NCBI GenBank assembly: GCA_004558805.1
Contig: SFDE01000027.1
Span: forward strand, 1 to 15,603
Direction: 5' to 3'
DNA length: 15,603 bases
Source: Faecalibacterium prausnitzii
GTDB lineage: Bacteria > Bacillota > Clostridia > Oscillospirales > Ruminococcaceae
Positions 6,231 to 12,539 of the stretch are shown here, one piece after another. A program made the translations under genes and the position numbers. The notes beneath the pieces were generated by a model, which made no database searches, was not told the origin of the DNA, and saw only the letters and a list, made by a program, of their open reading frames with translations. Each line of letters opens with the position of its first letter. The stretch's first letter is position 1.

Positions 6231-6929
6231 GTGAGCAGTTTGTATCTGATGATCAGTATCATCCATCGCCGTTCCACCGATGGCTTTCTGCAGCTGTATA
6301 AGAGCCACGGCGTGACGGTGAGTATGCAGACGGTGGGCTCCGGCACAGCAGTGCAGGAGACCCTTTCCACCCTGGGTCTGGAAAAGACCGAAAAAGCGGT
6401 GCTTCTTGCCGTGGTGACGGCGGAAAGCTGGCAGAAGATCCAGCGGGACCTGCGCCGCAAAATGCAGATCGATGTGCCGGGCACCGGCATTGCGTTCATC
6501 GTGCCGCTGAGCAGCATCGGCGGAAAACGGGCACTGATGTTCCTTACAGAGCATCAGCCCCTTGGCTGGAAGGAGGAGAGCACTTTGAAGGATACCCGCT
6601 ACGAGCTGCTGCTGGTGGTGGCAAATCAGGGCTATACCGGCTCCATCATGGATGCCGCCCGCACTGCCGGAGCAGGGGGCGGCACGGTGATCCACGCAAA
6701 GGGCACCGGCATGGAAGGGGCAGCGCCGTTCCTTGGGATGGAGCTGGTAAACGAGAAGGAGCTGGTGCTCATCGTCAGCCGCACCGCCCAGAAAAACACC
6801 ATCATGAAGGCGATCATGGAGGGGGCAAACCCCAAGGCGGGAGCCATCGTGTTCTCGCTGCCGGTGACGGATACCGCCGGTCTGCGCCTGATGGAAGAAG
6901 AGGATACCCCCCAGGAGACCGCCCTGTGA
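6231..6929 (+). CDS. PII-like regulatory protein with two tandem PII-type domains
   Basis: This 232-residue protein appears to be two fused PII-like ferredoxin-fold domains (about 3-105 and 123-222). The second is clearer: LLLVVANQGYTGSIMDAARTAGAGGGTVIHAKGTG, then a beta strand ELVLIVSR and the terminal strand AGAIVFSLPV. In canonical GlnB the T-loop between the GFG-like turn and the next strand is long and carries a tyrosine; here it is a short GMEGAAPFLGMEL (160-172) with no tyrosine. It is therefore a PII-like sensor rather than a classic uridylylated PII. PII-like proteins usually bind nucleotides and gate a partner transporter. The GTG at 6231 follows AAAGGAGG (6217-6224), which overlaps the stop codon of the DUF1538 gene, so the two are translated together. 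A strong terminator follows. The ligand cannot be read from the sequence. Confidence 0.85.
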   Translation: MSSLYLMISIIHRRSTDGFLQLYKSHGVTVSMQTVGSGTAVQETLSTLGLEKTEKAVLLAVVTAESWQKIQRDLRRKMQIDVPGTGIAFIVPLSSIGGKRALMFLTEHQPLGWKEESTLKDTRYELLLVVANQGYTGSIMDAARTAGAGGGTVIHAKGTGMEGAAPFLGMELVNEKELVLIVSRTAQKNTIMKAIMEGANPKAGAIVFSLPVTDTAGLRLMEEEDTPQETAL

Positions 6930-6950
6930 TCCCCTGAAAGACCCGATCCG

Positions 6951-6993
6951 GATCCGCATTTATCGCCTAAGGCTTGATAAATGCGGATCTTTT
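6951..6993 (+). terminator. Strong intrinsic terminator after the PII-like gene
   Basis: GATCCGCATTTATC (6951-6964) pairs perfectly over 14 bp with GATAAATGCGGATC (6976-6989) across an 11-nt loop, followed by TTTTCGTT. It closes the two-gene DUF1538/PII operon. Confidence 0.95.
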
Positions 6994-7002
6994 CGTTATC
7001 AT
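6974..7002 (+). promoter_or_regulatory. Sigma-A-type promoter of the yitT-family gene
   Basis: TTGATA (6974-6979), a 17-nt spacer and TATCAT (6997-7002), each 5/6 to consensus. The -35 box is built from the loop end and 3' arm of the upstream terminator, so the two signals overlap physically. The leader is about 33 nt. Confidence 0.75.
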
Positions 7003-7041
7003 AGAAGAAAGTATTTCAACAAAGGGGAGCATGAATATCCT

Positions 7042-7920
7042 ATGATTCAACTTTCTCACAAGCAGCAGGCGGTCTTTAATGCCCTGTCCATTCTGGTGGG
7101 CAACGCCCTGTATGCGTTGACGGTGGTATTGTTTCTGATGCCTTCCGGTTTGATCACCGGCGGTGCCACCGGTATTGCCCTTGCGGTGACCCGGCTCAGC
7201 GGGCTGCGGACCTCCTCGGTGCTGTTCGTCATCAATGTGGCAATGCTGCTGCTGGGCTGGGCGGTGCTGGGGCGGAAGTTTGCCCTCAACACGGTGGCAA
7301 GCACCATCCTCAGCCCGGTGTTCCTTGCCCTGTGGGAGCAGGTCATCGGCAGCGGAGGGCTGACGGATGATCTGGTGCTCAATACCGTCTTTGCAGGTTT
7401 TGGCATTGGCGTTTCGCTGGGCATCACCATCCGGGCAGGTGCTTCCACCGGCGGCATGGATATCCCCCCGCTGGTGCTGAACAAGTGGTTCCGCCTGCCG
7501 GTCTCCGCTACCATGATGGCAATGGATCTGGTGATCCTGGTGATGCAGGCGATGTTCAGCCCCCTGCGGCAGTCCCTGTACGGTGTGGTCATGGCGATCG
7601 TGTACACGGTGGTGCTGGACAAGGTGCTGATGCTGGGCAGCACCCGCACCGAGGTAAAGATCATCAGCAAAAAGTCCGATGCCATCTGCGCCGCCATCAT
7701 GGGGGAGCTGGACCGGGGCGTCACCATCCTGCACGGCGAGGGCGGCTACCTGCGGGAGCCGGAGTCGGTGCTGCTGAGCGTGGTGTCCAACCGGCAGCTG
7801 CCCCGGCTGGAAAAGCTGGTGCACGCCATCGACCCCACCTGCTTTGTGATCGTCAGCCACGTCACCGAGGTCAGCGGACGGGGCTTCTCGCTGGAAAAGG
7901 ACTACCCGGAGGAAGGGTAA
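7042..7920 (+). CDS. YitT family membrane protein (DUF161/DUF2179)
   Basis: The 292-residue protein has the YitT layout. An N-terminal five- to six-helix membrane domain contains the signatures LMPSGLITGGATGIAL (32-47) and RAGASTGGMDIPPLVL (131-146). A soluble C-terminal DUF2179 domain (about 205-285) contains RGVTILHGEGGY (225-236). These proteins are widespread in Firmicutes and their substrate is not established. Length is normal. ATG 7042 is preceded by AAAGGGGAG (7021-7029), about 12 nt away. Between them another ATG at 7031 opens a four-codon frame (MNIL) whose TGA overlaps the yitT ATG, so start-stop coupling is possible. It is a single-gene unit with its own promoter. No clear terminator follows; the downstream spacer holds a repeat fragment. 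Confidence 0.9.
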   Translation: MIQLSHKQQAVFNALSILVGNALYALTVVLFLMPSGLITGGATGIALAVTRLSGLRTSSVLFVINVAMLLLGWAVLGRKFALNTVASTILSPVFLALWEQVIGSGGLTDDLVLNTVFAGFGIGVSLGITIRAGASTGGMDIPPLVLNKWFRLPVSATMMAMDLVILVMQAMFSPLRQSLYGVVMAIVYTVVLDKVLMLGSTRTEVKIISKKSDAICAAIMGELDRGVTILHGEGGYLREPESVLLSVVSNRQLPRLEKLVHAIDPTCFVIVSHVTEVSGRGFSLEKDYPEEG

Positions 7921-7960
7921 ACGGGGTATTGGCGGACCTGCCCGGGCGTAAAAAACAACT

Positions 7961-8000
7961 CTCTCAGGCTCACTTCGTTCGTCAGGCGTGACGGAGAGGA
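7961..8000. repeat. Short palindromic repeat fragment related to the 11736 element
   Basis: CTCTC near 7961 and GGAGAGG at 7993-7999 form outer inverted arms around TCAC…GTGA. The internal 14-mer GCTCACTTCGTTCG (7968-7981) matches GCTCACTACGTTCG (11757-11770) at 13 of 14 positions and in the same position behind a CTCTC arm. This links the two loci to one intergenic repeat family. It sits in the 214-bp gap between the yitT-family gene and the DUF1858 gene, which contains no open frame I can support. Confidence 0.5.
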
Positions 8001-8040
8001 TATTGGAGCCTTCGCCGCAGGATAGATTTCCGCCAGACTC

Positions 8041-8070
8041 TTGCAAAAATGCCCCGGTTTGGGGTATAGT
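8041..8070 (+). promoter_or_regulatory. Candidate promoter of the DUF1858–trmK–nif3–rqcH operon
   Basis: TTGCAA (8041-8046), an 18-nt spacer and TATAGT (8065-8070). The spacer contains a small CCCC/GGGG inverted repeat (8052-8064). The leader to the ATG at 8135 is about 60 nt. It is the only plausible promoter in the gap. Confidence 0.6.
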
Positions 8071-8134
8071 ATGAGATGTAGGAAGATGCAGAATCTGCCT
8101 GCCCTTATAAAACCGTACAGAAAGGAATTTTATC

Positions 8135-8389
8135 ATGTTTGATATTTTCAATATGCTCAAGAAGGATCAGGAGAAAGCCCCCAAGCAGGTGACCCGTGAG
8201 ACCATCATCGGGGACATTCTGGACATGGACCAGACCACTGCCCCCTACTTTATGGAGATCGGTATGCACTGCCTGGGCTGCCCCGCTTCCCGGGGTGAGT
8301 CTCTGGAAGAGGCGTGTGCCGTCCACGGGGTGGACTGCGATGAACTCATCGAGAAGCTGAACACCCATCTGGCTTCCAAGAAGGCTTGA
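8135..8389 (+). CDS. DUF1858 domain protein (redox-disulfide type)
   Basis: This 84-residue soluble protein is almost entirely one DUF1858 domain. It has an N-terminal helix, TIIGDILDMDQTTAPYFMEIG, then MHCLGCPASRGESLEEACAVHG with the characteristic CxxC (C46, C49). Two further cysteines lie at 61 and 68. The family is described as a hybrid-cluster-protein-associated or ScdA-N-like putative redox-active disulfide domain; a definite biochemical role is not established. ATG 8135 follows AAAGGA (8121-8126). Its stop codon overlaps the trmK start (TGATG), so it heads the trmK–nif3–rqcH operon and is probably co-translated with trmK. Confidence 0.9.
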   Translation: MFDIFNMLKKDQEKAPKQVTRETIIGDILDMDQTTAPYFMEIGMHCLGCPASRGESLEEACAVHGVDCDELIEKLNTHLASKKA

Positions 8390-9054
8390 TGCTTCCCGCA
8401 CTGGATGAGCGTCTTACTGCGGCGGCGGAGCTGGTACGCCCCGGGCAGCCGGTGGCGGACATCGGCTGCGACCACGGCAAGCTGACGGCAGTGCTGGCGG
8501 CTTCCGGCAGGTACCCCAAAGTCATCGGGGCGGACCTGCGCCCGGGACCACTGGCAAAAGCAAAGCAGACGCTGGAAAATGCACACTGTCAGGACCGCGC
8601 TGAGCTTCGGCTGGGCGACGGTCTTTCTGTGCTGTCTGCGGGAGAGGTGGGCACCATCGTGCTGGCGGGAGTGTCGGCACAGACCAGCTGGGAGATCATC
8701 GAAAAAGCACCGTGGGTGTCCACGGTGGGCGGACCCCGGCTGGTGCTGGTGCCTGCCACCCGCCACAATGACCTGCGCCGCTGGCTGTGGACCCACGGCT
8801 TTGCCCTTGTGGCAGACAGACCGGTGCAGGCGGCGGGGCGCTGGTATGCGGTGATCGCCGCTGAGTACACCGGCGAAGTACAGGAACCGGACTTTGCCCG
8901 GTGCCTTTTTGGAGATACGGGAAAGTATCCGGAGGGGGCGGGCTATGCCGCATGGCAGAAGGCAAAGCTGCCCCGGCTGCGGCTGGGCGTGCCGGACGGC
9001 ACACCGCTGGCAGAGGAGATGGATGCCATTCTGAAAGAGGGGACAGAAAAATGA
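8389..9054 (+). CDS. trmK: tRNA (adenine22-N1)-methyltransferase, TrmK family
   Basis: The 221-residue protein fits TrmK/YqfN: SAM-dependent N1 methylation of A22 in tRNA. Motif I reads VADIGCDHGKLT (22-33). It is followed by GADLRPGPLAKAKQTL, LGDGLSVL, LRRWLWTHGF and RWYAVIAAEY, in the family's order. One departure stands out. Where TrmK proteins usually have IAGMGG, this one has LAGVSAQTSWEII, losing two of the GMGG glycines. The start chosen is ATG 8389, overlapping the DUF1858 stop; a TTG three bases earlier would add one residue. The 3' end overlaps nif3 by 4 nt (ATGA). The trmK–nif3 order matches yqfN-yqfO in Bacillus, which supports the call. Confidence 0.88.
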   Translation: MLPALDERLTAAAELVRPGQPVADIGCDHGKLTAVLAASGRYPKVIGADLRPGPLAKAKQTLENAHCQDRAELRLGDGLSVLSAGEVGTIVLAGVSAQTSWEIIEKAPWVSTVGGPRLVLVPATRHNDLRRWLWTHGFALVADRPVQAAGRWYAVIAAEYTGEVQEPDFARCLFGDTGKYPEGAGYAAWQKAKLPRLRLGVPDGTPLAEEMDAILKEGTEK

Positions 9055-9830
9055 CCACAGTACAGCAGGTATACGACGCCATGCAGGTCATGGCTCCGCT
9101 GGAGCTGGCAGAGAGCTGGGACAACCCGGGTCTGTTGGTGGACTGCGGCGGTGCAGTCCACCGGGTGCTGGTGACGCTGGACATCACCCCGGAGGTGGTG
9201 GCAGAGGCGGCGGCAAAGGGGTGTCAGGTCATCGTGGCACACCATCCGGTGATCTTTGACCCCCTGAAAAAGCTGTGCCCGGCGGACCTGCCCTACCAGC
9301 TGGTGCAGGCGGGGATCTCCGCTGTCTGTATGCACACCAATCTGGACGCCGCCCGGGGCGGGGTCAACGAGGTGCTGGCAGAAATCTTTGGGATGCAGGA
9401 CCCCCAGCCCTTTGCAGAGGGCTGCGGCAGAGTGGGACAGATCCAGCCGGTCACGGTGGAGCAGCTTGCCCGGAAGGCACAGCAGCTGCTGGCAGCCCGG
9501 TGCAACCTGCCGGGAGACGGCAGCCCGGCGGTGCAGGTAAAGTTTGCGGACAACGGCAGACCGGTGCAGCGGCTGGCAGTCATCAGCGGCGCCGGAGGCA
9601 GCCTGTTTGAGGAGGCACTTGCGCAGGGCGCCGACTGCCTGCTGACCGGCGAGGCGAACCATCACCACGCCATAGATGCCAGACGGCTGGGGCTTGGACT
9701 GGTGGCGGCAGGGCACTATGCCACCGAGTTCCCGGTGACGGCGGCGGTAGCGGCAAAGCTGGGCGCTGCCCTGCCGGAGCTGGATGTGCTGGTGAGCGAA
9801 ACAAACAAAGATCCCTACCAATATTTATAA
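9051..9830 (+). CDS. Nif3-like dinuclear metal centre protein (YqfO/YbgI family), short form
   Basis: The 259-residue product has the family's metal ligands: H64-H65 (VAHHPVIF), D99 (HTNLDAARGG), and H222 and E226 (GHYATEFP). These proteins form hexameric toroids with a two-metal site. They are often labelled GTP cyclohydrolase type 2, but the true reaction is uncertain. It lacks the roughly 100-residue PII-like insert of the long Bacillus YqfO form. ATG 9051 overlaps the trmK stop codon by ATGA and follows GAGGGG (9037-9042). An open frame continues upstream inside trmK but is only overlap. The neighbouring trmK is the usual partner gene. Confidence 0.93.
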   Translation: MTTVQQVYDAMQVMAPLELAESWDNPGLLVDCGGAVHRVLVTLDITPEVVAEAAAKGCQVIVAHHPVIFDPLKKLCPADLPYQLVQAGISAVCMHTNLDAARGGVNEVLAEIFGMQDPQPFAEGCGRVGQIQPVTVEQLARKAQQLLAARCNLPGDGSPAVQVKFADNGRPVQRLAVISGAGGSLFEEALAQGADCLLTGEANHHHAIDARRLGLGLVAAGHYATEFPVTAAVAAKLGAALPELDVLVSETNKDPYQYL

Positions 9831-9860
9831 AGGAAACAGCAAAAAAACGAGGTAACGTAA

Positions 9861-11615
9861 ATGGCATTGGATGCCGCGACACTGGCACTGACGGCAGGGG
9901 AGCTGAAGGCGACCCTCACCGATGCAAAGATCGCAAAAATATTTGAACCGACCCGCGATGAGCTGGTCATTACCCTGCGGACCCGCACCGAGACCTACAG
10001 CCTGCTGCTTTCGGCACGCAGCGGCTCGGCACGGGTCTGCCTGACCCAGGAGACTTTTGAGAACCCGGAGACCCCGCCCTCCTTCTGTATGCTGATGCGC
10101 AAGCACCTTACCGGCGGTCGTCTGCTGGATGTGCATATGGAGCCGGGGGACCGGATCGTCTATTTCGATTTCCAGTGCACCAACGAGATGGGAGACCTTG
10201 TGCGGAACACCCTCTGCGCAGAGCTGATGGGACGCTACTCCAATCTGGTGCTGGTGCAGGGCGGAAAGATCATTGACGCCCTGAAGCGGGTGGACTTTGA
10301 GGACAGCGATGTCCGGCAGCTGCTGCCGGGTCTGCCCTACACCACGCCTCCCAAGCCCGCACGTCCGGACTTTTTACAGGTGAGTAGCGCCTCCATCGTG
10401 GCGGCGGCGTGCCAGCGGGACCTGCCGGTGGCGGATGCCCTGAACAAGACGGTGGCAGGCGTGGGCCCGGTGGTCTGCCGGGAGGCGGCGTGGCGCGCCT
10501 TTGACGGGGAACACCTGCCTGCCAACGAGCTGACCGAGGAGCAGAAGCGGCGGCTCATGACGGCGATCGACGAACTGAAGGAGATCCACGCCAACGGCGG
10601 CTGCCCCTGCAGCGTCACCTCCCCGGAGGGAAAACCGGTGGAGTACACCTTCTTCCGCCCGATGCAGTACGGCGAGAACTACGCCATCCGGCAGTGGGAT
10701 TCCTTCAACGAGATGCTGGAGGGCTACTACGCCGAGAAGGACCGTGCCGAGCGTCTGCGGACCAAGGGCAAGGAGCTGCACAAGGCGGTGCACAATATGT
10801 ACGACCGTGCCCTCCGCAAGCAGGCGGCACGGCAGGAAGAACTTGCCGCCAGCGGCAAAAGCGAGAAGCTGCGGCTCTACGGCGAGCTGCTGTCGGCAAA
10901 CCTCTATCTGGCACAGAAGGGCATGAAGAGCATCACGGTGCCCAACTGGTATGACGAGGGCAAAGAGGTGACCATCCCTCTGGACCTGCGGTTTACCCCC
11001 AGCCAGAATGCCCAGAGCTTTTTTAAGAACTACAAGAAGAAGCAGACGGCGGCACGGATGCTGGTGGACCTGCTGGCGGAAGGCGAAAAGGAGATCGCCT
11101 ATCTGGAAACGGTGCTCTACGAGGTGGAATCCGCCACCGGCGAGGCGGCGCTCAACGAGATCCGTGCCGAGCTGAAAGGGCAGGGCTATCTGAAGTACTA
11201 CAAGCAGCGGGACAAGCGCCAGAAACCGGCGGATTTCCTGCGCTACACCTCCAGTGACGGTTTTGAGATCCTGGTGGGACGCAACAACGCCCAAAACGAT
11301 AAGCTGACCCTCCACACCGCCCGGGGCAAGGACCTGTGGTTCCATGTCCAGAAGGCGCCCGGCAGCCACGTGGTGGTCATGAGCCGGGGAGAGGACATCC
11401 CGGACACCACCCGGCAGGAGGCGGCGGAACTGGCAGTCATCCATTCCAGCGCCTACAAGGCAGGCACCGGCGCCAAGGTGGCAGTGGACACCACCGAGGT
11501 AAAGAACATCTGGAAGGCAAACGGCGCAAAGCCCGGCATGGTGCTGTACGAGGTGTACACCACCGTCTATATCACCCCCCGGGAAGGGCTGGAAGAGCAG
11601 CTGAAGAAAAAGTGA
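9861..11615 (+). CDS. rqcH: Rqc2 homologue RqcH (NFACT family ribosome quality-control factor)
   Basis: The 584-residue protein has the NFACT order: NFACT-N and HhH at the N-terminus, a charged coiled-coil middle (about 265-440) and NFACT-R (about 450-565). Bacterial RqcH binds stalled 50S-peptidyl-tRNA complexes, recruits tRNA-Ala and adds C-terminal alanine tails that mark the nascent chain for degradation. The D97-R98 pair (EPGDRIV) needed for tailing in Bacillus is present at identical numbering. ELMGRYSNLVLV (121-132), NAQSFFKNYKK, and DLWFHVQKAPGSHVVV in NFACT-R are typical. The length is usual, and older labels call it a fibronectin-binding protein. ATG 9861 follows GAGG (9849-9852). 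It lies 30 nt after nif3 and ends the operon before a terminator. Confidence 0.95.
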   Translation: MALDAATLALTAGELKATLTDAKIAKIFEPTRDELVITLRTRTETYSLLLSARSGSARVCLTQETFENPETPPSFCMLMRKHLTGGRLLDVHMEPGDRIVYFDFQCTNEMGDLVRNTLCAELMGRYSNLVLVQGGKIIDALKRVDFEDSDVRQLLPGLPYTTPPKPARPDFLQVSSASIVAAACQRDLPVADALNKTVAGVGPVVCREAAWRAFDGEHLPANELTEEQKRRLMTAIDELKEIHANGGCPCSVTSPEGKPVEYTFFRPMQYGENYAIRQWDSFNEMLEGYYAEKDRAERLRTKGKELHKAVHNMYDRALRKQAARQEELAASGKSEKLRLYGELLSANLYLAQKGMKSITVPNWYDEGKEVTIPLDLRFTPSQNAQSFFKNYKKKQTAARMLVDLLAEGEKEIAYLETVLYEVESATGEAALNEIRAELKGQGYLKYYKQRDKRQKPADFLRYTSSDGFEILVGRNNAQNDKLTLHTARGKDLWFHVQKAPGSHVVVMSRGEDIPDTTRQEAAELAVIHSSAYKAGTGAKVAVDTTEVKNIWKANGAKPGMVLYEVYTTVYITPREGLEEQLKKK

Positions 11616-11657
11616 GCGGAAACGCACCTTCGGCGGTGGAATACTTTATATTTTCGG

Positions 11658-11697
11658 GATACCGGAGTGTCTGGGGATGCTCCGGTATTCTGTTTTT
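11658..11697 (+). terminator. Intrinsic terminator after rqcH
   Basis: ATACCGGAG (11659-11667) pairs with CTCCGGTAT (11680-11688), 9 bp plus a G·U closing pair, with a 12-nt loop, followed by TCTGTTTTTAT. It lies 43 nt after the rqcH stop codon and closes the DUF1858–rqcH operon. Confidence 0.92.
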
Positions 11698-11735
11698 ATG
11701 GGAAGGGGGGCGGAGGCAAATGGCACTGCGGGGAA

Positions 11736-11887
11736 GCACCCTCGCCCTCTCCGTCTGCTCACTACGTTCGCATCCACCTCTCCCTGTGAGGAAAGATTTC
11801 CCCCGGTCGGGGGAAAATGTCACCGCAGGTGACAAAAAGGGGGAATCTGGCAAAGCCGACAGGCTTTGACTGAGAGGGCGAGGATGC
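11736..11887. repeat. Composite palindromic intergenic element, about 152 bp
   Basis: Outer 16-bp arms (11736-11751 and 11872-11887; GCACCCTCGCCCTCTC against GAGAGGGCGAGGATGC) match with one mismatch. They enclose three hairpins: TTTCCCCC/GGGGGAAA (11797-11804 with 11809-11816), TGTCACC/GGTGACA (11818-11824 with 11828-11834) and AAAGCC/GGCTTT (within 11852-11867). There is no open frame and no transposase. The structure resembles a non-autonomous MITE-like or REP-like element. An internal 14-mer recurs at 7968-7981, and a 23-bp part containing the last hairpin recurs at 11940-11962. Confidence 0.7.
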
Positions 11888-11921
11888 TGAGCGACCAGCG
11901 GGAGCGGACTGAGAGGGTTGG

Positions 11922-11970
11922 CTCCCTCCCAGAGGGAGCTGGCAAAGCCGGTAGGCTTTGACGGAGGGAG
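11922..11970. repeat. Second, shorter palindromic repeat of the same family
   Basis: CTCCCTCC (11922-11929) pairs with GGAGGGAG (11963-11970). Inside lie AGGGAGC, which can also pair with the left arm, and an AAAGCC-GGTA-GGCTTT hairpin. The 23 bp at 11940-11962 match 11848-11870 at 21 of 23 positions; the two changes are in the hairpin loop. GACTGAGAGGG occurs at both 11868-11878 and 11907-11917, so the two elements look like tandem relatives. Confidence 0.65.
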
Positions 11971-12150
11971 TTCTCCTTATATATAGGTATAAAATACCGC
12001 TTTCCGGTCTATACTACCCCACATACAGCGGGGCGGGGGAGTTTTCCACCCCGAAAAAGGCGGCGGATTGTGCATCTTGCACAGAAAATGCGCCGGTTGA
12101 CAAAACAGAGAAAATAAAAAAAGAAAATCCGTTCTTTTTTTGCAAAAACC
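11971..12150 (+). other. Gene-free spacer with small hairpins and AT-rich upstream tract of the S10 promoter
   Basis: No credible gene is seen. GGTAT-AAA-ATACC (11986-11998) and TGTGCA-TCT-TGCACA (12069-12083) are perfect small inverted repeats. From about 12103 to 12148 the sequence turns strongly AT-rich with A- and T-runs, ending just upstream of the S10 -35 box. That is the position of an UP element, which fits a highly expressed ribosomal operon. TTGACA at 12097-12102 has no partner -10. Confidence 0.45.
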
Positions 12151-12151
12151 C

Positions 12152-12180
12152 TTGCCAAATCCACGAAGATGTGATAGAAT
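12152..12180 (+). promoter_or_regulatory. Promoter of the S10 ribosomal-protein operon
   Basis: TTGCCA (12152-12157), exactly 17 nt, then TAGAAT (12175-12180). TG at 12172-12173 makes an extended -10 (TGA-TAGAAT). The AT-rich tract lies directly upstream. The predicted start near 12187 coincides with the first leader hairpin. Confidence 0.88.
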
Positions 12181-12186
12181 GTCTCT

Positions 12187-12525
12187 CGGCTGCAAAGGGC
12201 TTGTGCGATACAAGTCGTGCAGGCCAGCGATATGCGTAGATGCGGGAGGTTGTCATCCGGCGATAGCTGCGATGGGTTATTTCCGCGGAGTATGTCCGAT
12301 CTTAGAACCGGGCGAAAAAATTACTGACAGCGATGGAATACGTTCCTCCGGCAGAGAAGTTACTCCTCTGCGAAACGGACGGAACCAATGTTCGGATTTG
12401 ATTTGCTAATATGTTTCCGGGAGAACTGCCATGCGGTTCACCGGTTTTTATAGTGCCAAATCGAGGAACACCCGGAACTGTGTAGAGCAATTTATCGGCT
12501 CGCCTAGGGCAAAATCAATTTTTTC
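12187..12525 (+). promoter_or_regulatory. Long structured leader RNA of the S10 operon, possible autoregulatory element
   Basis: About 340 nt separate the promoter from the rpsJ ribosome binding site. Helices visible by eye are as follows. P1 (12188-12225): GGC/GCC and TGCA/TGCA around CTTGT-GCGAT-ACAAG. P2 (12342-12385): GTTCC, TCCG and GCAGAG pair with CTCTGC, CGGA and GGAAC, with one bulged C. P3: TGTTC and GATTTG (12389-12400) pair with CAAATC and GAACA (12457-12470) and enclose P4, a terminator-like hairpin (12417-12444). I do not recognise a known riboswitch, T-box or ribosomal-leader motif. Control by a ribosomal protein of the operon, such as L4, is an inference from what is known of S10 operons in other bacteria. 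Confidence 0.6.
12417..12449 (+). terminator. Terminator-like hairpin (attenuator candidate) in the S10 leader
   Basis: CCGG (12417-12420) pairs with CCGG (12441-12444). After a small internal loop, GAACTGC (12423-12429) pairs with GCGGTTC (12433-12439) across a 3-nt loop, with one G·U pair. TTTTT follows immediately at 12445-12449. It lies about 90 nt before rpsJ, in the leader, so if it works it would lower transcription into the operon. CCCGGAAC (12471-12478) could pair with GTTTCCGGG (12413-12421) and open it. Confidence 0.6.
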
Positions 12526-12539
12526 AGGAGGCGTAAGCA

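Noticed and set aside
10374..11627. 417-codon minus-strand open frame opposite rqcH
   Set aside because: Antisense shadow. The plus strand has a full NFACT protein with the D97-R98 pair.
11736..11970. CRISPR array
   Set aside because: Only two related units of unequal length, no regular spacers, and no cas genes; palindromic repeat elements explain it better.
12097..12102. Perfect TTGACA as a second S10-operon promoter
   Set aside because: No acceptable -10 at 16-18 nt; TTGCCA-17-TAGAAT at 12152 is far better placed.
11958..12409. Small open frames of about 80-93 codons in the spacer before rpsJ
   Set aside because: They cross hairpins, the promoter and the leader, and have neither a credible ribosome binding site nor family resemblance.
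12187..12525. T-box, RNase P, tmRNA or SRP RNA
   Set aside because: I looked for the T-box AGGGTGGNACCGCG-type sequence and RNase P GAGGAAAGTCC, and for tmRNA and SRP signatures; none is present.
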